Assembly: GCA_022376515.1 (NCBI GenBank)
Contig: WTXI01000005.1
Location: 1 to 64,000 of the forward strand
Source of the DNA: Lactifluus volemus
Taxonomy: Eukaryota; Basidiomycota; Agaricomycetes; Russulales; Russulaceae
DNA length: 64,000 nucleotides
Reading direction: 5' to 3'
Shown: positions 29,230 to 38,504 of the stretch, in pieces
How the letters are laid out: the number at the start of each line of letters is the position of its first letter
Numbering within the stretch: position 1 is the stretch's first letter
Notes under the pieces: model-generated
What the model saw: only the letters and a program-made list of their open reading frames with translations
Database searches by the model: none
Told to the model about the DNA's origin: nothing
Position numbers and translations under genes: made by a program

Positions 29230-30406
29230 TGTTACAGTTTGGCACGTGATCTGCTTATGTATTAGCCTCATGTGATTGTGGGTATCTTTTTGCTTTCTTC
29301 TGAGACAGTCTACGATATGGATCTTGCCAGTACGATACAATCTCTGGATCTTCCCGAAGCATCTCTGTAGATCTCCGTAGTTTCTCCGTTCGATCTACGA
29401 TATATTATTTAGGAGGCATGTCACACTGTGACATGCCTGGGACTCTATGACTCAGCATCACACCCTAGGAGTATATAAACCGGTCCGTTGTAGCTTGTCT
29501 CCTTAGACTTCGCTTCGTCTGCAATCAGACTAGTTGAACCCTCTTCCCTTCTTGTCCCCTCAAGTCAGACCTCCTGACTGTTGTCATCCAAGACTTAGTC
29601 TCGTCTTGTGATTGCCTTGACTTCTTCTTTGACAATACAGTAGAGTGCATCCGTCAGTGCAACTGTTATGGACTGACACGTGTTCGCTGACTCATACTAT
29701 ACATTTTCGGACTGATGACTCATTTCTGCTGACTCCCTTGCTTATGTGAATGGACTGCCGATCGCTTTGTTTCAGATCGCCTACTTATTTTTCTCACGAT
29801 ACAGCTTTACACAGCACCGTACAGCCTCAAGCAACAGCCACATGCACAGGATGACTCGCTGATTCCTGGAACATGTTTCAAACCCTGAAAGCTGTACGAA
29901 GGTCACAGCCCTTACGGCTGTGTACATAGCCGTGTTCTTTCTCTATATAAACCCTGTACTTTCTGCCCTAGAGACCTTAAGTCTCAGTTTTGTTTCGCAA
30001 TCCAAGTCTTCTATCTATTAGAACCTTGCTTGCCTAGAAGCATCAGACCTGAGAGAACCCTCTTGACATCACGTCCTTCGACTTCTTGACACTTTGGTCT
30101 TATCCCTAAGCCCAAAGCCCTTGACCTCTGAAACGCTCTTGACTTAATCGTTTACTAAGTCTCGTCTTTATCGAACCTTTGATCTTGACTTGCACGCCTT
30201 GCAAGTCTAGTTCTTGACTTCACAAACGATCGTACACTTCGTACAAAGGTCCCACTTGGAACCTTAACAGCAACGCTCTCCTCTATAGTAAAGCCAAGGG
30301 AAGAACTTGTGTGATCCTCGTCGTGCTGAGGCTTAGTGCCACGCTCAGCCCTCCTCGATCACTGCCACAGCACCATCGTGCGCCAAGGCCCCTCCGAGCC
30401 TTGACA
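29230..30406 (+). repeat. Element E 3' LTR, split by a solo LTR
   Basis: Begins TGTTACAGTTTGG directly after a purine tract (GAGAAGGGAGGCAC). It contains a 12-bp-arm palindrome (29414-29438), a TGACTCA (29448) and a TATATAAA box (29472). It is interrupted at 29664-30269 and resumes at 30275; the end near 30406 (CCTTGACA) is my best guess. Without the insert it would be about 566 bp. Confidence 0.7.
29664..30269 (+). mobile_element. Solo LTR (606 bp) nested in element E's LTR
   Basis: Begins TGTTATGG and ends CCTTAACA, flanked by GCAAC at 29659-29663 and 30270-30274. It has a TATATAA box at 29944-29950 and two TGACTCA sites (29688, 29716). It is unlike the other LTRs here in sequence, so it is a further family. 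Confidence 0.88.
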
Positions 30407-30626
30407 TAGCTTTGCTTAGAACTCCTTATTTTTCAATAAGGAGAATTAAGAACACTAAGGACACTAAGGAAAAAAATTTCTACTTATTTTCTGCTTATTT
30501 TTTGTGCACTAAAATTGTCTCAAGCAAGATTAAGAGAATTACTTTAGATAAGCAGACTAAGCACAATTAAGAACCAAAACAAATAGTAAGGAAGTTTACT
30601 TGAGCTAGTGGGCCATTACTTCAATT
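30407..30626. other. AT-rich intervening sequence, no gene seen
   Basis: Contains a small hairpin with 9-bp arms (CTCCTTATT at 30422 with AATAAGGAG ending at 30443) and repeated CTAAG/TTAAG words. The TTAAG-rich composition resembles the right flank of the element at 41355-43033, but I could not define ends. No coding signal. Confidence 0.4.
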
Positions 30627-31809
30627 TAGTGATCAACAGGGGTATCTCAAACCCCTGGGGTTTGAGGGTAGGGTAACTGTGGGGTAAGGGTAAGGGTATG
30701 TCTTCACATACCCCAACAGACCCCCAGACCCCAGAGGTACCCCAGATGCCATAGCAGGTGGAGATAATAGGGGAGTAACAGAGGAGATGTCTGAGGATGC
30801 AACAGGGGGGGGTGTGTTGGTAGGGGCCCAGGCATACTCAGAGAAGCAATCAAAGGAACAGGGGGGAAGGTGGTGGTGGAAATAGATGCTGTGATGAGGT
30901 GCAGTGGTGTGCATATGGCAGGGAGACAAGAAAAACAACAGGAAGGTGAGGGAGGTGAGAATGGATGCTATGGCAATGTGTAGCGGCACGCATGCAGCGA
31001 GGAAGCAAGGTGAATAACAGGGTGGCAGAGAAGGAGGGAGTGGACACTATGGCAATGTGTGGTGGCACGCACATGACAGGGAGATGAGGGGAACAGCAGG
31101 AGGGTGGAGGTGGCAAGAGTGGATGTTGTGGCAAGACAAAGTGGCACACGTGGCAGGGAAGGGGCCAGAGAAACAGGGTGATGAGGAGGTAGTGAAAATG
31201 GATGCTTTCATGAGATGCAGTGGTGTGCATGTAGAAGAGAGGTGGGGGAGACAACCACAGAGTGGATGAGGCAGAAATGGATGCTGTAGAGAAGCATGGT
31301 GGCACATGCATGGCAGGGAAGTGAGAGAGGCAATAGGATGATAGATGAGGTGAGGTTGGATGATATGGCAAGGCACAGTGGCATGCATGCAGCAGGAAGT
31401 CAATAAGAGAAGCAAGGAGGAAGGCAGAGGCAGAAATGAATGCTGTGATGAGGCGCAGTGGTGCGCAGGCAGAATGTAGGTGAGATAAACAACAGGAGGG
31501 TAGATAAGGTAACAATGGATGTTTTGGCAAAGTGCAGAAGTGCGCATGCAGCAGGAAGACAATAATAGAAGCAAGGAGACAGGAAGAGGTGGAAACAGAT
31601 GCTTTAATTAGGTGCAGTGAGGTGGCAGTGGCAGCAGTAGTAGATAGAGACAATGGCACACACAGTGACACACTAACCTCCAGGTCAGGTCTGTGTACCC
31701 CTGCCTGTACCCCACAAAAACCCCAACCCCAGCCTTGGGGTAAGGGTTTGCTGGGGTAAGGGTAAGGGTATTAATAAATATACCCCAGGGTTACCCTTGT
31801 TGATCACTA
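30627..31809. mobile_element. Inverted-repeat element with TA duplication, satellite-filled (1183 bp)
   Basis: The left end reads TAGTGATCAACAGGGGTA and the right end is the inverted TACCCTTGTTGATCACTA, giving terminal repeats GTGATCAACA(A/G)GGGTA flanked by TA. Both ends carry the string GGGGTAAGGGTAAGGGTA just inside, in direct orientation, and the left also a 19-bp palindrome (30647-30665). No transposase is encoded. It looks like a non-autonomous DNA element that has captured or grown a minisatellite. Confidence 0.65.
30880..31680. repeat. 79-bp minisatellite, about ten degenerate copies
   Basis: Anchoring on the word GGATGCT and its variants, unit starts fall at about 30884, 30963, 31042, 31121, 31200, 31279, 31358, 31438, 31517 and 31597. 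The spacing is 79, with two of 80. Each unit has a TGGCA-rich segment, a GTGGCACGCATG-like segment and a purine-rich segment. Since 79 is not a multiple of three, long minus-strand frames over it are unlikely to be genes. Confidence 0.85.
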
Positions 31810-32452
31810 TACTTCATATGGCATTTCTGAGTTCTCTCATATATATATTAAAACTATCATATGTACAACTGCCAAAATAATAGTTAGCTTTGGTTTTAAG
31901 GTATTCTGTGTATACAAACAACATCAAAAATGTACTATGTTATTTCTACACTGTGTCATGTTTAAATGAGAATGTGTCCAGAATTAAATAAACCTTTGAT
32001 TTCAATTACTCAACATGAATAATATGTTTTATCATATGACAAGTGGATCCTTTGGTAGATTCTCTAACTTTGTTGAGCTTCATTACTGGATCATTTACAT
32101 CGTAATAACAGGCCAGATAGATCATCCTATTATTTGACATTGCGGAACTGTCCCATGACATGCACTACTTTTTATACTATGCTAATGAAAGAGTAAAACA
32201 TGAAACAACGGTTCAAATCCCACAATAGTGGGTTGATGGTATTAAGGATGATTTGGGCTTCAAAATTTGTTAACTCCCCCCCCCTTCTTTGATGTACAGA
32301 TTATCCATTAATGGTTTTCAGCACTTTATTTTAGACAATATACATATCACAAACATATATCGCCAAAATAGAATCAGTTACAGGAATTGAAGATATATTC
32401 GTCAGCTCATGAATCAATCAACTTCCTGTGAATATTCCATCATGAAACCATA
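31810..32452. other. AT-rich spacer, no gene seen
   Basis: AT-rich, with an ATATATATATT stretch near 31842 and a run of nine or more C near 32276. A GGTTCAAATCC string at 32210 resembles a tRNA B box but no tRNA fold surrounds it. It may include the 3' end of the Helitron-type element whose ORF starts at 32453. Confidence 0.4.
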
Positions 32453-33344
32453 TTATTCCATTATTACAGTAGTTATAATCCTTGGCATGAAGTGTTCACA
32501 CGAAAAGTAGATTACTCCACACAAATTGTACTGGCAGAATGAACCACTCGCTTCAATATTCAAAATGATGTCTAATGCACATAATCCTTCCCATAATTCA
32601 ATTGCTAGTATAGGTGGGTGAAATATAAATAAAAATGAATGGATCAAAGTTTTGTCACATCCATGACATACAGAAGATGATGGGGTAATAAAGTTATCCA
32701 TATATTGTTGTATGGAATAATATGTGGGTGCAGCATGTGTCATAATCTTGCACGAATTAGACGAGTGTTCATCCCTGTCCACTTCATGGTTATTAGGACA
32801 CATAATGAGTGACTTCATAACAGGGAACAGAGAAATTAACAAACAATTCATGACAGCATGTACACTTGTATAACATCCAAATGCAAATTCACCATCTAAT
32901 CGCGCAAACCGATGCCTCATGAAATCCTGTATCTTCTCTAAATTATAAAAGTTCATTCCCATATGATAATGAATATGTGATTTAAATGCAGTGATCAAAA
33001 AATCAAGATGTTCATTGCCCAGTTCATTCCATGCACGCAATATTGTCTCTGGGTTTTCACACCAAACATTGAAGAGTATTGTAAGTATTGCATCATACAC
33101 ACAGCTATTATTCCACCATTGCAAACCAATGGGAACAAATGATTCTGAAGACACATAGTTTTCCATATTGGATACACTTCCTTTGAGCCTTTTCATACAA
33201 TTTGTTTTCAAAACATAGCATTGTAATATCATCAAGAAGTTCAAGTTCGCAAAATTCTTGTTGCAAAGCCCCCAAAGCCCCCCCCATGATTTTAGAGAGG
33301 TGAAATCCACCTAATATCAAAGTTCCTGCAGCACTTGTTCCACA
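32453..33344 (-). pseudogene. Helitron-type helicase C-terminus fused to USP-like domain
   Basis: The minus-strand frame 33348-33108 reads CGTSAAGTLILGGF and GALGALQQEFCELELLDDIT, which match the end of PIF1-type helicases of basidiomycete Helitrons. The overlapping 285-codon frame (33310-32453) then reads WWNNSCVYDAILTILFNVW, the Cys-box style start of a ubiquitin-protease (USP) fold. It has a Cys pair pattern (MCPNNHE; CHGCDKTL) and an IAIELWEG stretch further on. A frameshift near 33190 joins the two. I infer that one gene encoded helicase plus USP-like domain; it is now dead. The USP assignment rests on pattern alone. Confidence 0.6.
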
Positions 33345-33516
33345 CATCAGGAAAACCCATTTTGCCTTAAACTGTATTAGATGCTCCTTAAAGCTTACTT
33401 AAGATGTTGGTAATTAGATCCTCAACTTACCAACATTGAGGATCTAATTACCAACATCTTAAGTAAGCTTTAAGGAGCATCTAATACAGTTTAAGGCAAA
33501 ATGGGTTTTCCTGATG
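33345..33516. mobile_element. 172-bp perfect hairpin (foldback) element inserted in the helicase
   Basis: Two 81-bp arms, 33345-33425 and 33436-33516, are exact reverse complements, with a 10-nt spacer (CTTACCAACA). The ends are CATCAGGAAAACCC and its complement. It is flanked by CA on both sides (33343-33344, 33517-33518). Removing it and one CA restores the helicase reading LSCGTSAAGTL, so the insertion is clean. The larger element at 41355-43033 shares the CATCAGGAAAACC end and the nearby GCTCCTTAAA and TTACTTAA words. Confidence 0.9.
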
Positions 33517-35235
33517 CATGAAAGCACAGTGTAATATTCCTGATGTGTTCACATATATCTCAAGTCTACCACATTGTCCATCCATGTTTTTTCTTGAGAA
33601 GCATAGTCAGTCATACTGAAATTGGGCAACACATCAGGCTGTGAATGTGACATACTGATAGAAGAATCATCTGGCAAATGACAAGTAGTAGTAATACTAT
33701 TCTTAGTTAATGGAACAACATTTAATGGAAGACCATCAAGCTTCACGTTGAGTGGTGGATCCTTGAGTTGGACAAAAAGTGTATCTAATGTGTTAATACT
33801 GTTTATCAATTATAACTGCCATCCATACACAAACACTTCTTATCCCTTCATGATGCAAACTTCTGTTGCAATATTATTTCTTATCATGACAGGCATTCCT
33901 ATACAAAGCAACAATTTTCCAGGTATCAGTTTTGTATTTGCACAAGGTGGTTGATTCTACAAAACCCTCTGAAGATCTGGTGTAATTTTCCCATTATAAG
34001 CCCCTTTTGATCTGGACTTTATCCTTATGTTCCTCTTCTTACATTTAACATCTTTTACATCATCTGAAGGTAGTGAATCTATAGAAAAGAAGTCCACCAA
34101 TTTCTGATTCGACTCTTCTGCAAATCATAATGAACCCAACCAATTAATCTTGTCCTTTAGTGCATTTAGGCACATAATGATCAACACATTTCAAAAACAA
34201 TCATCATTTATTGAAGCTTTGCCAGGTAGATTACTCGAAACATGAGATCTAAGAAAGGTAATATCAGCTGGTGTATATGTTTTATATCGCATATTGGAAA
34301 GGGCTTCGCAAAAGGCACTATTTTCAACAGATTCAACACGCTGCCTCATATTTTGGTGCAAAATAACCACCATTGTGACTTGATGCCATACCAATTGCAG
34401 CCTGTTGGTCCTTCAATGCTGTCACAATCTTGCCTGCAGTTTGACTGTAAAGGGAAGTATATTCGCCACCAATTGCAGGTGGTAGTTGAGCAAAGTCACC
34501 TGCAAAGATCATATTCATCCCTCCAAATGGCATGTCCGGATTATTTAATACATGTGCTAACCTTTCACTGATAAGATACATATCTCTACACAACAACATA
34601 GAAACTTCATCTAAGAAAATATATTGAACACCTACTAATCTAGTTTTTATCTGCGAGAGCTGTACATTAGATGACCAGTTGCCATCTGAGCTGATACCGA
34701 GTACAGAATGATAAGTAGAACCTCCCAATAATGCAGCAGCACTTCCAGTGGGGGCCAATATAAGAAGGCAATACAACTCATTTCTTCGTGAAAAGAATTC
34801 TGAGATAGCACAAAGTACCTGCAATTTTCCAGTACCTGCCATTCCACTGATATACATCTTTAATTATCCAAATTCAGGTCCACAGGAATGATTAATGATG
34901 ATATGAAATGCACAACCCTGTTCTGTATTCAATTTGAAGGATGTCTCTATTTCTTCAATCGTATGACACCATTCTCTTGATTCATATGCATGAGATAAAT
35001 AAGATTTTTTCAACAATACGCACTTCATTAGGTATAAACTGTGAATTCACTACACAGGCCATAGAGAAAGCATTTGAAGTTGCTGGCATGTTTCATGAAC
35101 AAACATCGATAACCTCAGCACGTTTTTCTGCAACAACCCTTTTCCATGCCACACTGTTCTGCTTAATTTCAGGAGAAGTGCGATTGCAATTTATAACAAT
35201 TTCCCACAATCTCAATGCAATGCGTGTGCATATTC
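33517..35235 (-). pseudogene. PIF1-type DNA helicase of a Helitron-like element (decayed)
   Basis: Minus-strand helicase remnant. The Walker A site is GMAGTGK (where usual helicases have GKS), the Walker B site is YIFLDEVSML, and a further motif is MIFAGDFAQLPP, all in frame 34857-34333. Upstream, FKLNTEQGCAFHIIINHSCGPEFG is followed by TAA where a Gln (CAA) is expected, then LKMYISGMAGTGK. Downstream, 33809-33549 reads NTLDTLFVQLKDPP, LNVVPLTKNS, LPNFSMTDYASQEKT, followed by a TGA in place of Arg and HQEYYTVLSC, up to the hairpin insertion. Such helicases unwind DNA during rolling-circle transposition. The Rep part typical of Helitrons was not found. Confidence 0.8.
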
Positions 35236-35450
35236 AACATCAGGAAACTGGTCCCTGCTCCATAGCAACCTGGCGCCTAAGTAGGCACAGTAGCGTGTGT
35301 AGGCCTCAGTAGCCAGGAACATCCTACAGAGCACTCGAGAGCCTATAGTCACAGGCCATGTGCTCTGTAGAACTAGGTAAAACAGGTCACACAGATGTAT
35401 TTTTGGGTATTGTGAACATTGCATTATATTAGGGGTGTGAAGTGGAACTA
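35236..35450. other. Spacer between helicase remnant and Plavaka remnant
   Basis: No coding signal beyond chance frames. Holds an inverted repeat with 11-bp arms (CTACAGAGCAC at 35324-35334 and its complement at 35360-35370). It may mark the edge of one of the two flanking elements. Confidence 0.35.
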
Positions 35451-38010
35451 TCAAACTTTGAAAAAATGGGCAAATTCATGCAGAGAAATGTATGGATTGT
35501 AAAAAAATGAGGATGCTGTTTCAAGAACAGTCTCCAGAGTCCACAACCTCAGGCAACGTGTACCAAACTGGGGTATCAGGTGACAACTTCTCACAATCTG
35601 CTCCACAGGGATGATGTCAACTGCAGGGCCTCGATTATGGGATGCGCGTGTAACGTAATAAAGATGAGAGTCCGGATGCGGCCCTTGAAAGGGCGTGAAC
35701 CATTCGATATAGGCGAGTCTTTGCGGAACGTCGGCTTGTCGGCGCAGATGGACAGGAAGATCAAAATGAGGCGCACCTGGGCAACTCGAAGCCCTAGAGA
35801 TTGTTAAGCCAAGAGTAATTGAATAGAATGGGTCACGCACCATCAAGCACAGTATGTCTCGTCACCTGGTTAACCCCACCTTCTGTCCTCACCAGAACTG
35901 TGTCGAACCCTGCTTTCCCATCGGCAGAACCACGTCCAGTTCCTCCATGAACACGGGTGGCGCAAATTCGGGTGCATTCACTGAAGCAGCCAGAGGCGGG
36001 TGAATCCGGCAACCATATTTTGAGAGCCTTGTAGGCATCAAATGGTCGAAATGATTCGGGAGTACAGGCTTAAGAGGTAGAGGGGAAGAATGTCAGAGAA
36101 AGCCCTGGAGGGCAGAGAGAAATTGGGAAGCACCAAAGTTGTGTACAATCGTCTCGATATCAAGGTGGGAATATGTAGGACGTATTGTTGTAATGTGTGT
36201 GTCAGAATTATGGTCTTCCTCCGAGTCCAAGTCTGAGTCTGAGTCCGAGTCAACTGAGTCACTGGCAAGTCTCCCAAGATAGGCCTCAAATCGCTTCATG
36301 CCTCTTGATGGCCTAGCCAAGCAGTCATTTGGGCAACATATTCCCGTTTATTGCTTGCACGGTAGCCATCCTTAGCGAAATTGATATGAAGGCGTTCAGG
36401 TGATTCCATGTTGTAGCCGTCCAATGAGCCGTGAGACTTGATGGTGTGCAGTAGTGTAGCATGGAATGGATTTTTGGAATATTGAAGTGGGTCCGAATAC
36501 CTGCCTCTACAAAGACGTCCTTGTTGTCATGGAAGATCTTCAGAGCACTTTGGAGGGCATCGACTGTCATAGAGGTGTGAATGTGAAGTTGGGAATAATA
36601 TATGAAGTCAATGATGGCAACCACGATTCTCAAGGTAATTGGTTGAACCGCATCCATGAGAAGTCCGACAAACACGTGTTGCATCTCTCTGTGCTCTTTT
36701 CCCGTCCACTGTGTCACAAATGATATCCCATTCTCGAAGTGCTTCAGTCCCGGAAACCCAGACATAGCTCGGAAATGTGCGTCAACCTCTTCCACACCTG
36801 CCATCTGTGTACACCATTCAACCAAGTGATCTTTGAAGACCCCCTTGTGAAGCTGGTGAAGGATGTCTGGGGTGAAACAAGTAAAAATGTCCGTGTGCGG
36901 AAGATACTTCCAAAATGGATCGAACACTGGTCGCATTCCGTCTTCATGAAATCTTGGTATGCGATGTCCACTTTTTTTATGCGATAGGATGATCTGGGCC
37001 TGTTCTTGAATCCGTGGCATAGACTCCTCCAACTCCCCTCACCTGTCATGCTCAACGCGACACCTTGGACACCGGCTCTCCTTACAACAAGCTACTAGGC
37101 ACTGCTCTGGAAAGTCAGCAACGTAGGCAGCTAGGATCAGGAACACGCGGCGCATCAAACCATCAGCGCAGATGACATCGACACCATCCTTTCCCACTTC
37201 GACCAGAGGCGATAGTAATTTGCACATGCAGTAGTGGAACAGATTGTAGCCTTTTTCAGACTGCACATCTTCAGATACAGACTCAAGGCTCAGAACAGGT
37301 AAGTACCCAATTAATATTGTCACGTGAGTGTTCGGTTGACGTCATTTGGCTTTGTCGATATTGCCCAGGGTCATGTATACGGGCCAGGTGACTTTATCAC
37401 CTCCAAATCGTGATAGCTGGGTCTTGTCTGATGATAAGATGATAGGTGCGATCGTCAAGTTGACTGGCAATTTTTTCTGAGTACTGATCAACATTTGTAG
37501 CAGGATCACACTAGATTGGCCATGACATACCTGCATATCCCACCACCAATTCGCAGTCCACATCTGCGAGTATTGTCGCTGTGTACCTGTGTCGTCGACA
37601 TAGACTCGTTCCGGAGCATATGCCAGTGAGTCCTGGAATTCTGGAATTCTGAGAAGGTCTGCCACGCATTCAACAGGGTCGCGCCGCCATTCGTTCAAAT
37701 CATCTTGACCCAAAATTGCAGCTGCAGCGAGGTCGACATCCAGGATGTCATCATCATCAACGGCAACTGTTAGACTTGAACTGATAGTAGAGGTGACTCA
37801 GATGGTTGGCAGTACATCATCTGGTTCCTTTGACCAGATGTTGTCAAGGTAGTTACTGAACTCCTTTTCTGCAGCTTGTCTGCATCTGCACGCTTGCCTG
37901 ATGTGTCGTCTCAACCCAGGTGTGGAGGGAAATGGCCCAGCTCAACAAATGCCACATATGTGGCCAGGGAGCTCAACAGGCATGCGCCTCTGCACCTCTG
38001 CATCTCGTCT
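35451..38010 (-). pseudogene. Plavaka-type (CMC superfamily) transposase, decayed
   Basis: Read from right to left on the minus strand: a zinc-finger-like start (CGIC, a stop, then FPSTPGLRRHIRQAC near 37920) and KEFSNYLDNIWSKEPDDVLP; frame 37713-37342 with DPVECVADLLRIPEFQ, WTANWWWDMQ and SSDKTQLSRFGGDKVTWPVY; frame 37323-37039 with [22 protein letters not shown] and [10 protein letters not shown]; frame 37032-36325 with [33 protein letters not shown] and [16 protein letters not shown] sequence; frame 36320-36093; and the C-terminal frame 35846-35451 with FFYNPYISLHEF. Stops and frame changes separate the pieces. Plavaka elements are cut-and-paste transposons abundant in Agaricomycetes. Terminal repeats were not identified. 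Confidence 0.85.
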
Positions 38011-38029
38011 CGATTCCTTACATAGGATT

Positions 38030-38504
38030 CATGTCTAATATGGTGAGTTCCGCCATGTTGCCATACGCTTGTCATTAGCAATGGCGGATCATTTCTTTCT
38101 TATCAAGTTAGCAATCTTGTTTACACTCCGCGTGTGCTAGGGACCCAGGTCAAATCCTTCTGCGCTCTACTCTTTTCTACCCAACACAGCCCCCGTGAAA
38201 GAGAAAAATTGAGCTTCTTCCTGCTGGGCATGCGCAAGCCTCACCTCCTGCCTTCAGTCTTGTAGTTACAGGGGCCATGTCTTTGTATTAGCTACATGTA
38301 GATTAAAAATGCGGATTTAAAAAAAACATCCCGCTGCACCTGTGGCGTCCTCTAGTCGCAAATTCGTTGGTAAGTTAGCTGGGAAAATTTTCGTTGACTC
38401 TAGCAAACTCAACCATACACACTATGTTTGAATCGTTGTCATATAAGCCCATGATCCTTCACCCTGAGCCCCTTTTAACTGTCAGCCTATTCTTGTCGTA
38501 TTCA
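38030..38504. other. Intergenic stretch upstream of the DUF6532-like gene
   Basis: No convincing gene. It separates the Plavaka remnant from the plus-strand multi-exon gene starting at about 38505 and probably contains that gene's promoter. A run of As lies near 38319. I saw no clear TATA box. Confidence 0.4.

Larger units (their letters stand above)
26656..30406 (+). mobile_element. Plus-strand chromovirus E, 3' part only
   Basis: Starts abruptly at copy C's LTR, just upstream of the integrase zinc domain, and runs through integrase, chromodomain, a long Pro/Ser-rich extension and a zinc-knuckle-like tail to a 3' LTR beginning at 29230. Gag, protease, RT and RNase H are missing. It differs clearly from A-C, so it is another family. 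The right end is uncertain: I place it near 30406 (TTGACA). Confidence 0.85.

Noticed and set aside
30690..30710. GGGTAAGGGTAAGGGTA as telomere-like repeat
   Set aside because: The unit is GGGTAA, not the usual fungal TTAGGG/CCCTAA, there are only about three units, and the same string occurs at the other end of the element. It belongs to the inverted-repeat element.
30850..31671. 273-codon minus-strand open frame
   Set aside because: It lies over the 79-bp minisatellite. The period is not a multiple of three, so the repeat changes frame in each unit, and the protein is low-complexity Ser/His/Leu with no domain.
32205..32235. GGTTCAAATCC resembling a tRNA B box
   Set aside because: No A box at the right distance and no cloverleaf or acceptor stem around it.
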